From contig SCFE01000094.1 in the NCBI GenBank assembly GCA_004352715.1, forward strand, positions 1,188,086-1,252,085: a stretch of 64,000 nt of DNA, given 5' to 3'. This document shows, in pieces, positions 49,126 to 59,112 of this stretch (the stretch's first letter is position 1; each line of letters begins with the position of its first letter). This stretch comes from Hofstenia miamia (lineage: Eukaryota > Xenacoelomorpha > Acoela). Position numbers and translations under genes: made by a program. The notes below the pieces were generated by a model that worked only from the letters and a program-made list of their open reading frames with translations, ran no database searches and was not told where the DNA came from.

Positions 49126-50457
49126 TTTAATATGGTTTAGGTATGTTAGGACATTGAATGCTACTATTATGATATACTGATTTTACAGCACTTCGTTTAT
49201 TTACAACTTCGTGAACCCAAACGGTTGTGCTAGTATAACCAAACGATAACAGAACTAATATAATCACAAAAGCAGTAGTGCGAATAATTTTAAAGCATTT
49301 TAAGTTACTGAGTTAGTATGAATTTTTTAAACTTAGGAAATAATTCCTGATCTTTAATATGGTTTAGGTATGTTAGGACATTGAATGCTACTATTATGAT
49401 ATACTGATTTTACAGCACTTCGTTTATTTACAACTTCGTGAACCCAAACGGTTGTGCTAGTATACGATAACGGAACTAATATAATCACAAAAGCAGTAGT
49501 GCGAATAATTTTAAAGCATTTTAAGTTACTGAGTTAGTATGAATTTTTTAAACTTAGGAAATAATTCCTGATCTTTAATATGGTTTAGGTATGTTAGGAC
49601 ATTGAATGCTACTATTATGATATACTGATTTTACAGCACTTCGTTTATTTACAACTTCGTGAACCCAAACGGTTGTGCTAGTATACGATAACGGAACTAA
49701 TATAATCACAAAAGCAATAGTGCGAATAATTTTAAAGCATTTTAAGTTACTGAGTTAGTATGAATTTTTTAAACTTAGGAAATAATTCCTGATCTTTAAT
49801 ATGGTTTAGGTATGTTAGGACATTGAATGCTACTATTATGATATACTGATTTTACAGCACTTCGTTTATTTACAACTTCGTGAACCCAAACGGTTGTGCT
49901 AGTATACGATAACGGAACTAATATAATCACAAAAGCAATAGTGCGAATAATTTTAAAGCATTTTAAGTTACTGAGTTAGTATGAATTTTTTAAACTTAGG
50001 AAATAATTCCTGATCTTTAATATGGTTTAGGTATGTTAGGACATTGAATGCTACTATTATGATATACTGATTTTACAGCACTTCGTTTATTTACAACTTC
50101 GTGAACCCAAACGGTTGTGCTAGTATACGATAACGGAACTAATATAATCACAAAAGCAATAGTGCGAATAATTTTAAAGCATTTTAAGTTACTGAGTTAG
50201 TATGAATTTTTTAAACTTAGGAAATAATTCCTGATCTTTAATATGGTTTAGGTATGTTAGGACATTGAATGCTACTATTATGATATACTGATTTTACAGC
50301 ACTTCGTTTATTTACAACTTCGTGAACCCAAACGGTTGTGCTAGTATACGATAACGGAACTAATATAATCACAAAAGCAGTAGTGCGAATAATTTTAAAG
50401 CATTTTAAGTTACTGAGTTAGTATGAATTTTTTAAACTTAGGAAATAATTCCTGATG
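49126..50457. repeat. Six tandem copies of a 221-bp unit
   Basis: Units start at 49126 (227 bp, with a few extra bases near ATAACCAAACGATAACAG), 49353, 49574, 49795, 50016 and 50237 (221 bp each). Later units differ by only one or two bases, such as GCAGTAGTG against GCAATAGTG. The array lies inside the long-TIR transposon, between its transposase remnant and its left TIR. The first unit is the most divergent, as expected for an array growing in one direction. Confidence 0.95.
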
Positions 50458-50599
50458 TTCAAAAACCACCTGAAGCAATTACTGTGTCTGCTCCTCTCTA
50501 TGTGTGAGAATGTGAATGTACTCTTCAATTAGTGCCACTCCTCCCTCAGCATTTTCATTTGTAACAGCGAATTAGTTGATTGTTTGCAGTGCCTGTGGT

Positions 50600-52273
50600 A
50601 ATCATCACAAAGTGGCTAAACCTCTGGATCTTCATCCAAGAACTCAGATGAAATACCAAGCTTTTGAAGCTGAGCAATTGATCCTTTGTTGACAAGCTTA
50701 CGCTACTTCAATTGATTGTTGTGGGGTTAATGGCTCTTTGTTTTGGAGCACCTTCTATCTCATAGCGTTGTTTTATCGCGTGAACCATACGTCATAGATT
50801 TTATTTGCAAAAATACACACTTGCAAAGTTCCATTATATTCTTTCAATGTAAATTCAAATTTGCTGATGGAAAATCCAGATTTTTAAAGAGTGCATCCAT
50901 CTGGAAATGAATACATCTTGGAGAAGTAATTCCCATAAATATTAATGAGATTTCAATAAATTTTTTGTAATGATCACGAACATCTTTTCTTTCTCTCAGA
51001 GATTTTTCAGCTTAGCAATAATATCAAAATTGATCAAACTACATCAGTAACTTCTTCATTGGGGATTGAAGAAAACTTTTTCTTATCAATTAATTACCAC
51101 TAAGCTTGAAATCGCCTAAAGACCAGGACTTCTCGTCCAGAATCATTCCCCATAATTGCAGCGAAAGCTGTTTGCAAAAGAATTACAAGAATGTGGTATC
51201 AGGTTGCTAAGTGCAAAAAAGATCTTTTTGTAAATTCTTGTTCCATCAAGACACATGCAACTTGATTTCTTCCTGACCTGGAAGCTGTAGTGTGAAATGA
51301 CAGAGCAACAACTTTCTCTCTCAAATCCCATTCATCAAGAGTTTTAACAACAGCTTTAGCTTGCTATCAACCTGTACAATTAGGCTATTTAACCACAGTT
51401 AGCAATTGAGCCACACCATTACTAATAAGTGATCAATATAATTACTTTTTGTCAAATCAATTTTTCATCCCAGTGCACCGCCAAAAGACAGTTAGCATGA
51501 AAATCTGCTTTCTAATCTCCATCAATTGATGATTTCATATGCGTTGAATGGAAGAACGCTTAATGTTAAATTCCGTGTGGTCTTCGCCAATTAAATGCAG
51601 TGTTTCAGTGAGAACATAAGCAGCACATCTGTCAGATACCTTTGTTCTGTCAAGAGATGTAACTAATGGTAGAGTTAAAATATTATTGTTTCCCTTACAT
51701 TTTTTAGGCAAAATTGTTTTTTGAACAACACTGGTTGTAGGCTGATCACTAGAGCAATCTGCATCACTACCACTAGAAGATGACTCCAATACCACTTTAT
51801 TGGATTGCAATGACCTCTTTCTCCCACTGAGTTTGCGTTTCTCTTTGTTTTAGCTGTTTTTGAAGAGACCGTTTTTGTGTTGTAGCTGACCCCATTGTCT
51901 TTCTACGACCAAGTTCACGTGGTGCCAACAAAAATTCTTTGTCTTCCTGGTTTGAAATTTCTGAGAGAGTATTAGCAATTGTGATATCAAACAAATTGGG
52001 CAGTTCTACAATGAAAGTATTTTATTTTCCTTTTTGCAAAGTGTGATACAATTTGTACATCTTTTCCACTTTGGTAGATATATTTTCTTTGTAACTAATT
52101 GGAATTTTTGCTTTCTCCCAAAATTCGGTTATATGATTTACCATAATATTTGCACAGTCTGGCACTGAATTTCCATTGTTGATGTGTAGATGAAGAAAAA
52201 ACTCAAGACTTCTCCTTTTGAGGGAAAGATAATCAGCAGCATGAGTAGCCATAAATTTTGTATCAGCATTCAT
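50600..52273 (-). pseudogene. Transposase-like gene of long-TIR element, broken
   Basis: Read from the minus strand, scattered frames form one protein. 52273-52022 gives SVPDCANIMVNHITEFWEKA and KVEKMYKLYHTLQ. 51994-51797 gives LFDITIANTLSEI and QEDKEFLLAPRELGRRKTMG. 51810-51535 has a Ser/Asp-rich stretch and then LVTSLDRTKVSDRCAAYVLT and IKRSSIQRI. Further on come LLAVHWDEKLI (about 51475), LDEWDLREKVVALSFHTTAS (about 51340-51285), RNQVACVLMEQEF, NDSGREVLVFRRF (about 51150) and LIFMGI (about 50935). I recall the order EDxEFLLAxR...SLDRxKVSDR...VHWDGK...FDTTASNTG...ACRHH from uncharacterised transposase-like proteins common in arthropods and other invertebrates. In this copy the Asp of DTTAS is His and ACRHH is degraded. 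Many stops show it is dead. Confidence 0.65.
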
Positions 52274-52612
52274 ATCAACTAACTACAAATTTATCAGTAC
52301 AGTGTCTTAGTAATGAAAGAAAGGTATCAGCAATATAAATACGCTGAGATATAGTTGTTCTTCAACTAATTACAATTACAACTAGGTATTGGTCAGATAG
52401 GTTGCACATATTTAGTATATAAACGAATATTATACAGTGTTTAGCTAAAACCAACACCACTAACAAAGCGCTCAAGATTGCACCACAGAGTACACACTAA
52501 TTTAAGTTTTCAGTAAAAAACATTTTCTAATATTAAGAATGACAACAATTTATCAAATTTATTTGTCAAAAATGGAAATTTATTGAAGATTTTTCCGAAT
52601 TTAAGATTTTGA

Positions 52613-52862
52613 ACAACAAACTAAATTGCTCTTAATGTCTCAAGTAAAATACACTAATGATTCTACAAATTTTGAGTTGTCAAATATGATTATAGGTCTT
52701 CTAAAAGCATAGTTATGACTGATTTCGTGATTCAACGGCGATTTGCAGGTTCTAAATTTTGTCCGAATTACCTCAAATTTTCACATAATTATTTTTTATG
52801 TATAAGGAAAAGAATGAGAGTTTAGGAGCATTACTTTTCAAACTCAATTTTAAGGACTGCCC
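52613..52862. repeat. Right long terminal inverted repeat
   Basis: Inverted partner of 48630-48892. Confidence 0.85.
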
Positions 52863-52863
52863 T

Positions 52864-52866
<3 letters not shown>

Positions 52867-52897
<31 letters not shown>
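52867..52897. repeat. (TA)n microsatellite at transposon right end
   Basis: About 30 bp of TA immediately outside the right TIR. Confidence 0.95.
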
Positions 52898-52899
<2 letters not shown>

Positions 52900-52944
52900 A
52901 ATAATATGGACTTTTCAAATAATATACATATTAGTAAATGGTAG

Positions 52945-53395
52945 TTACTCCTTATAGTAGATGCCAAACGCAGACTTGACATGGTTAGGATCTCTCCCTT
53001 GCCATAAAAACATCCTCTTCTCAAATTCTCCACTCTCCTGCTGTCGCTCTACTTTCATGTCTGTGATCTCCTGTTCAATCGCTTGCTCACTCGCAAATTG
53101 GACCTTGATGGTTTTGATTTCATAAAGTTCTCTAATTCTCGCTCTGATGATGTCATTTCGCCATTGATCGTCCCAAGAAACAACACACCTTTCCACCCTT
53201 TTTCAATAATGCTTGTATAGCTGTTAATTACAACTTGACTCTCAACTCTCAAAAAGTCATTGATTTCTTTTTCACCCCGCCGAGCTTCAAGAAATCTTTG
53301 ATGTCTTTCCTCTTTACTGAGCCCTTCTCCATCTGCGCCAAGAGATCCACCTGCTAATATTTTATCGCATGCGACTATAAAACTTGACTTGTTCT
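52945..53395 (-). pseudogene. Unidentified coding remnant with one frameshift
   Basis: The minus strand encodes a charged, apparently conserved-looking stretch that I do not recognise. It reads SSFIVACDKILAGGSLGADG, then GLSKEERHQRFLEARRGEKE and VESQVVINSYTSIIEKGW (53390-53205). After a one-base frame change near 53190 it continues as VVSWDDQWRNDIIRARIREL, KVQFASEQAIEQEITDMKVE and WQGRDPNHVKSAFGIYYKE (to 52945, TAA). Codon use and base composition are richer in G and C than the surroundings, which favours real protein ancestry over chance. It sits between the long-TIR transposon and the truncated R4/Dong-like copy. It could be a retrocopy, an exon of a broken host gene, or part of an element. 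The frameshift could also be a sequencing error. Confidence 0.5.
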
Positions 53396-53436
53396 TATAT
53401 TTTTGTAGCGTTTGCCTTCAGCGGCCAATATTATTA

Positions 53437-53463
53437 TTTATTATTATTATTATTATTATTATT
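53437..53463. repeat. (TTA)n tract at second LINE copy
   Basis: TTA/ATT repeats directly beside the 3' end of the truncated R4/Dong-like copy, the same context as at 43305. Confidence 0.9.
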
Positions 53464-53809
53464 CTTACTTCTCACAGCCTCACGGTGGTATCCCTCTTAG
53501 CTCGGGGAACTCACCAGTTCCCAGTGAGTCTGAGAGCTTTCCTCAGGACTCTAGCTGTTCCTAACAATGCTGTCTTCTGTGTTACTGCTCCTCCAAACTT
53601 TGGTAATCCCAACTCCTCCAAGTATCTCTTATGCTTCTTACTCACTGCTCCTAGTGCTCCTACAACTACCGGGACTACTTCAACTTTCTTTAACTTCCAC
53701 AGCCTTTCTATTTCCTCTCCCAACTCCCTGTAATTTTCTATCTTCTCTTTCTCCTTGCTTTCTACATTCCTGTCCTTTGGCACTGCTATGTCTAGCACTG
53801 TTCCCAATC
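53464..53809 (-). mobile_element. 5'-truncated R4/Dong-like LINE copy
   Basis: A copy of only the last 346 bp of the element at 43332-46880, in the same orientation and about 95% identical. It encodes the endonuclease C-terminus (53807-53511: LDIAVPKDRNVESKEKEKIE, then GALGAVSKKHKRYLEELG), without the PD motif, the reverse transcriptase or the zinc motif. Similarity ends at about 53809. Such 5' truncation is the normal outcome of incomplete target-primed reverse transcription. Confidence 0.9.
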
Positions 53810-53814
53810 ATCAT

Positions 53815-54345
53815 ATTTGAAAATTTTAAATTCTTTAGACATTTATATGACATGTTTCGTGATAATAGATATCCACATTATCTTATAAAGATAATTGTAG
53901 ATCAACGTTTATTGGAACTAATCATGGAAAATCTGATAAATATATCAAAGAAACTAAGAAAGACATTATTGGAAATTACCTTCATTGAAAATAACACAAT
54001 TCAATTGAAAAATAAACTACTATCATTTAATACAATTTTATCATTTACAAAGATTATTTCAATCATTCAAAACAAAAATTTAATTCAAAACAAAGATCAA
54101 ATATCAAAAGTATTGGCTTCCTCATTCGTTTAAAAATATACTTGTGATGATTGTAAGAAATCATACGTCGGAGAAACCATCCGTCATTTTGATACGCGAA
54201 TCAAGGAGCACTTCAATGGCCATTTAACATCAGAAATTTTTAATCACATTCATAATATCAACATTGAAAATTTTTTGATCAAAGTATACAAAAATTGCAG
54301 AAGCTATTGAAATTAACAACCTCGATAAAACATAGTTATTAATTA
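53815..54345 (+). pseudogene. Penelope-like element fragment with GIY-YIG domain
   Basis: The plus strand encodes the C-terminal part of a Penelope-like retroelement protein. A connecting stretch (FKFFRHLYDMFRDNRYP at about 53820) leads, after an in-frame TAA at 54131, to KYTCDDCKKSYVGETIRHFD and TRIKEHFNGH (54134-54230), then SEIFNHIHN. The CxxC...YVGET...R.KEH order is that of the GIY-YIG endonuclease domain of Penelope elements, where YVG matches the YIG half. After a frame change the tail KIAEAIEINNLDKT (about 54295-54335) matches the usual ending (L.IAEAI.I). The reverse transcriptase lies upstream in intact elements and is missing. The remnant starts exactly where the truncated R4/Dong-like copy ends. 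Confidence 0.75.
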
Positions 54346-54390
54346 AACAAATTAATCCAACAAAGTATATATATATATATATATATATAT

Positions 54391-54703
54391 NNNNNNNNNN
54401 NNNNNNNNNNNNNNNNNNNNNNNNNNNNNNNNNNNNNNNNNNNNNNNNNNNNNNNNNNNNNNNNNNNNNNNNNNNNNNNNNNNNNNNNNNNNNNNNNNNN
54501 NNNNNNNNNNNNNNNNNNNNNNNNNNNNNNNNNNNNNNNNNNNNNNNNNNNNNNNNNNNNNNNNNNNNNNNNNNNNNNNNNNNNNNNNNNNNNNNNNNNN
54601 NNNNNNNNNNNNNNNNNNNNNNNNNNNNNNNNNNNNNNNNNNNNNNNNNNNNNNNNNNNNNNNNNNNNNNNNNNNNNNNNNNNNNNNNNNNNNNNNNNNN
54701 NNN
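54391..54703. other. Assembly gap (313 N) inside (TA)n
   Basis: Flanked on both sides by TA repeats (54366-54390 and 54704-54713). Confidence 0.95.
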
Positions 54704-54713
54704 ATATATATAT

Positions 54714-55101
54714 ATTCTCAATTCTGATGTAAACTCCTTGAATGTTATCAGTATAACAACATTAAAATATCTGAATATTGACATTAAATTTTTTGCAAAA
54801 TCTATACACATTTTTTCTAGTTTTATACTTATTACTATAGTGAGACTTAGCTTGCAAGTGCTAGCAGCAAAAATCTTTCTGGTGATGCCTACGTGTGCAT
54901 TGCTTTAATCTCAAATAGCTACTAAATACATTCTTGTTAAATTATAACTGTTATTAATGCACATCGCTTTGAAACAAATGCCAAAAGAGTTGACAATAAT
55001 TAAGCAAATGTTACGCTTACAACAATGAAACAAAAACGACCAGTTTTACCTCCATGCAACAATCTTTTCCTTTATGCAATTTTGGATTTCTATGCTAACA
55101 G
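54714..55101. other. Non-coding, probably intronic or 5' to the C2 gene
   Basis: No exon was recognised here. The last 45 bases have a pyrimidine-rich stretch ending in AACAG, a plausible splice acceptor for the exon that follows. Confidence 0.4.
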
Positions 55102-55522
55102 AAAACGAAGAAAGGACATAATTCAAAAGTTTAGTATTCAACCACGAGTTCAAGAACTACCTCAAACACAAGATCTAATAAAATCATTGAATGAAGTCCG
55201 TGAGATTACCAAAACTTCACTTCTTAATTCTAAAAACAGTGCTAAAGACGTGGGAAACATCGGTAGTAATTTAGAAACAGAAGCTAAATTGAAACCTAAC
55301 AATTTTTTATTCATCGATGACAGTTCAAAATACGAAAGTTCTTTAATAGATCATGATGGGTTTTTGCAGGGGGAGCTAAAAGATGTCATAGATGGAAAAT
55401 TTGAAAATCCAGCACCTCCGAGCTATCATCCCAATTTCGAAAAAAATGATCCTTCTAGGATACTACAAAGGAATGAAGAGCTACGAAAAATAAAAATAAA
55501 GAAATATACTTTTGGAAACAAG
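55102..55522 (+). CDS. Synaptotagmin-like gene, linker exon (predicted)
   Basis: This is the probable exon before the C2-domain exon. The reading frame is open from an ATG at 55025 and continues past 55522. I place the start after TATGCTAACAG at 55101 because a pyrimidine-rich tract precedes it, but the ATG at 55025 cannot be excluded. The product is a basic start (RKRRKDIIQKF) followed by about 130 polar, charged residues ending IKIKKYTFGNK. This suits the cytosolic linker after the membrane segment of a synaptotagmin. The exon ends AACAAG before GTATCC at 55523, in phase 0, the phase at which the next exon begins. A membrane-anchor exon was not found upstream. Assignment to the same gene rests on phase, strand and distance. 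Confidence 0.55.
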
Positions 55523-57168
55523 GTATCCAATTTTTTACATTCTTATGATCTGTGTAAGGCTCTTATGATAGAATTCATGTTCATTGGAAAATATGTATAT
55601 AATATGAACATAGCAATATCATGTAGTCCGCATTCAAAATTTCACGCTTTTCAAGTTATCATAATTTTTTATTGAGAGTGCAATCGAAAGAAAATTCTTC
55701 ATGTCCAAATTTCATAACCTCACAATAGCAGTTTTAGACATTCAAATGATAATGCGACTAAATACTATCAATTTTATATCAAACAAAATGTACAAGGTTG
55801 AATTGAATATGATGGATCTTATTTCACTGACATAGCAAGTCAATCACGATGATTGAAAAAATATATTCACTAGGTTTATAACAATTTTTGATTTACTCAT
55901 ATAAATTACTTTTGATTACAGAATGAATTAGTTCTATGTCATTTACTGCGATGCAGCAATTTAGATTACGCTTTATGCAACTGCAGATGTTAAAAAATTT
56001 CTGATATTGTTCTCAAATAGCAAATCATTAATGGTAGACAATGGGTCGATGTAGCTCCCATTAATGGCAGATGCCAACTGGGGAATTAATGGGCCAGTGT
56101 AGTGATGTATATCCGACAATGTCCCATTTGTACGCATATAGTGGAACATTTTTGGGTAATAGTAGGTTTTTGATAGCAGAGGATTACTTTTAAATGCAAA
56201 ATATATATTGCTAAGTGTTTCAAACATTGTTGTTAAAGCAAACGCAAGCCAAGCAAAGGACATAAGGATATCCTTGAGATCCTGTCAAGCATATTCTATA
56301 CAAACACATTTTAGAAATTTTAAAAATTGCTTCTTTTTAAATGATAACAATAAGCATATAAATCGTTCAAATTTAAAAAAATGTTAAATTTTAAAATTTA
56401 AAACCTGAAAAATGTCCTCTGCTTAAGTGCAACTTTTTTATATAATATTGAATTTCAAGATGTCCAAATATTCATGAATAAATTATTTTAAAAATTCATT
56501 TAGCAAGTATATCATATATTTCTGCAAATTAAAAATTTCAAAGAATCTTTTCGCATTTCCTTTTATTATTAAAAGGAACTATGAATCAAAATAATGAAGT
56601 GAGTTTTATTTGCAAGCATCTGCTCATTGATTATTGATTACTAAGTCTGCTAATGATGCCAATAATGGTCCAACAATGGGCCACTGATGGCATCAGTGGT
56701 CACAAATACCGCATGTTTCTATCAGTAGTTCACTGACGATGCCCAATATTAATTATGAATTATAATTCGTAACTTGGTATAATTTCGTTGAATTAAGGGC
56801 ACAGTTGAAAATTGAAAGCAAACTTTAATGTAATGCATATATTATAACAATAATATAATAATTTCTTTGTAAAATTGTGGAATTTTAAGATTTTTAAAAC
56901 TTTTTGTTTTGTTGGTTATGGTTGGCAAATGAATGGCCATTGATCCCATTAATAGACCATAAAGTTGAAGGGCCACTTTAATTACATCATTTTATAGGAA
57001 GATGTAAATCTATCTGAGAAATTTGATTGATATGACTCTAAGCTTATACAAATTTTAGTTAATTGAAGGAATTTTAAATATGTATTCATATACAATTAAA
57101 TGATTTCCATGCATAACCTTAAATAATAAGAATGTTGAATATTCTTGATCTAAAACACAAATATTTAG
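55523..57168 (+). other. Predicted intron (1646 bp) of C2 gene
   Basis: Begins GTATCC and ends AATATTTAG. It contains several ATTAATGG/GGGCC-type motifs (56030-56110, 56640-56760, 56930-56990) in both orientations that may be MITE remnants. The minus-strand frame 55973-56263 runs through these motifs and is probably not a gene. Confidence 0.5.
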
Positions 57169-58275
57169 AATGACCATCTTGTAAAAGGTGCACATCTTAA
57201 AATGTTAGAAAATGCAGAAGCTTGTCTGTTTCCTGATGCAACTTTCCTTAAAAAAACAAAGAAGGAAATAATAGAATATTACGATTCGTACAAAATAAAT
57301 GTACTTAAAGATCTTCGCTCGAGACGTCAAGATACTCCAACTGTTAATTTGATTAAAACATTTTTATCAAAAAAAGAAAGCTATTTTGAGAAAAAATTTA
57401 TTTATTGTATAATGAATTCCCCATCCAAACAACCTGTGAACAGACATAACAAAGGAAAACTTCTTTACAGTATGGCGTATGATAGCAAAGACGAAAAACT
57501 ATATATTAAAATCTCTTGTGCAAGCGCTTTTTCCAAATCAAATGTTTTCACATATGCAGATCCTTACGTTACAATTAATATTTTACCAAGAGCTAAAAAG
57601 CGAAGCGAAAATTCACAACGGACTCAAATAAAGAAGAACTGCAGACTGCCTATGTGGAACGAGTTATTCATTTTCGATATCAAGAAAACAGACATTAATA
57701 TTAAAGAAATTGTGTTAACTCTCAAAGACAAAGATCAGTTCAAAACACCCACGACATTGGGAAGGCTTCTTATTAATATGAAAACCTTTAATGGAGAACT
57801 ATGGGTAATTAATCAATGGGAACATTTACAAGAAAACTTCAAAGAAGTGGGAATTGTTGATATGAGCTTGAAGTTTGTAAAGGGATTCAAGATTTTGTCC
57901 GTCCATATACATTCTGCCGAAAACATCCAATCTCAAGAGAAGTACGCTCCTAATCCATACTTCAAATTGTCTTTGTACTGTCTTAATAAGTTATTGTTTA
58001 CAATGAAATCCAAAGCTATCAATGACTCATGTAATCCTGTTTATGATGAAATTGTGAACCTGAATGTGGGAACAAATAGTGATACCACTTTAAAGCATCT
58101 GGAGCTAAGAGTCCATTGTTATAATAAAAATAAGTACAGTGTTGATGTGTTGATTGGAAAACTGAATTTAGGAAGTAACTGTACTGATAAAGACGCCTAT
58201 AATCATTGGCAAGCTGCAAAAAGTAACCCAGAGGATTTCATAAGAAGAAAGCATGTCTTGATTAAAACAATTTGA
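57169..58275 (+). CDS. Synaptotagmin-like tandem C2 protein, last exon
   Basis: This exon encodes two C2 domains, the membrane- and SNARE-binding modules of synaptotagmin-type trafficking proteins. Residue numbers count from the ATG at 57202. The exon itself probably opens at AAT 57169, right after TTTAG, because a stop (TAG) lies immediately upstream in frame. C2A spans about 85-207, starting GKLLYSMAYDSKDEKLYIKI. Loop 1 keeps one calcium ligand (D120 in ADPYV), and loop 3 keeps D176 and D178 (LKDKDQF). C2B spans about 217-352. Its loop 1 reads APNPYF, with Asn for the usual Asp, and loop 3 reads VHCYNKNKYSVD, so most ligands are gone. The C-terminal helix HWQAAKSNPEDFI is typical of synaptotagmin C2B. 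C2B is therefore probably calcium-independent, and C2A doubtful. Subtype not assigned. TGA at 58273. Confidence 0.85.
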   Translation, partial: NDHLVKGAHLKMLENAEACLFPDATFLKKTKKEIIEYYDSYKINVLKDLRSRRQDTPTVNLIKTFLSKKESYFEKKFIYCIMNSPSKQPVNRHNKGKLLYSMAYDSKDEKLYIKISCASAFSKSNVFTYADPYVTINILPRAKKRSENSQRTQIKKNCRLPMWNELFIFDIKKTDINIKEIVLTLKDKDQFKTPTTLGRLLINMKTFNGELWVINQWEHLQENFKEVGIVDMSLKFVKGFKILSVHIHSAENIQSQEKYAPNPYFKLSLYCLNKLLFTMKSKAINDSCNPVYDEIVNLNVGTNSDTTLKHLELRVHCYNKNKYSVDVLIGKLNLGSNCTDKDAYNHWQAAKSNPEDFIRRKHVLIKTI

Positions 58276-58593
58276 TACTGTTCAACATACAAATGCATAC
58301 ATTTTTTAACCTATGTAAATTTGTGCATAGACTAAGTGAATATTTGTAGTTATACTAGACTAGTACTCATATCTATCCCTAGAGGCTTTTACACGAATGT
58401 GAAAAACCTCATAAAATACTTCTCTTTCCGAAATATGTTATTAAATTTTGAAAAATTAAATTATATTAAATTCTTAAGAAAATCTACAACTTTCTCCCAA
58501 TTAGGTCTATTTGAATATCAACTTCCGTAAAATATGAGTAAAGATGGATATTGATTGCTGAAAATTCAGAGGTAAAAATGTCTGATGGATAGA

Positions 58594-58599
58594 AATAAA
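58594..58599 (+). promoter_or_regulatory. Candidate polyadenylation signal
   Basis: AATAAA about 320 bp after the stop of the C2 gene. In AT-rich DNA this hexamer is common, so it is only a candidate. Confidence 0.35.
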
Positions 58600-59021
58600 C
58601 GAACGCAAATGAGGACCTAATACAATGATACAATATGTTACAAATGCTGGACCCTCTCTTATTATCACATCAATGAATAATACTAAAAAATATGAGAAAA
58701 AAGTGTCAATCCGCTAATATTTCCAAACATTCTGCAATACAATTTTCCGTAGATTCGCATCCTATCCACAACCCCGCGCGATAATTCTCATGATTTATCC
58801 AAATAATGTTCACCTTTGAACAAGATCGCGCTTTCGATCTCCTTGCATGAAAATGCCCGAAATCCTAATTAACGATCTAATAATATTAAATTTCTATTTC
58901 AAAATCTTTAAATGGAAATTGAGGAAATTGAACTTAAGCAGGAAGATTAATTTTCTGGAGTATCAAAAATACATATTTGAAGTTTGATAGTTTTCTGTGA
59001 CACTCTCGGCACATATCTGTC

Positions 59022-59066
<45 letters not shown>

Positions 59067-59112
59067 GTGAACACTCATTGGAAGTTATTACTTTTCAACA
59101 TTAGAGATAAAA
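58600..59112. other. AT-rich non-coding DNA with (TA)n
   Basis: Includes the TA run at 59026-59058. No gene recognised. Confidence 0.5.

Larger units (their letters stand above)
48630..52862 (-). mobile_element. DNA transposon with long TIRs (4.2 kb)
   Basis: The two ends are long, diverged inverted repeats of about 250-263 bp. They start GAGTGGCCCTTAAAA on the left and GGGCAGTCCTTAAAA on the right (reverse-complemented), each preceded by TTA and a (TA)n tract. Shared inner blocks include ATTCTTTTC, GCATAAAAAATAATT/ACATAAAAAATAATT, CAAAATTTGTA and CTTGAGACAT. Between them the minus strand carries a broken transposase-like gene (about 52273 to 50600) and a six-unit 221-bp tandem array. The target duplication cannot be read because both flanks are TA repeats. 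The GRG start of both termini recalls Sola-type elements, but this is only a suggestion. I leave the superfamily open. Confidence 0.8.

Noticed and set aside
55973-56263. 96-codon minus-strand frame in the C2 gene intron
   Set aside because: It runs through repeated ATTAATGG/GGGCC motifs and is better explained as repeat-derived.
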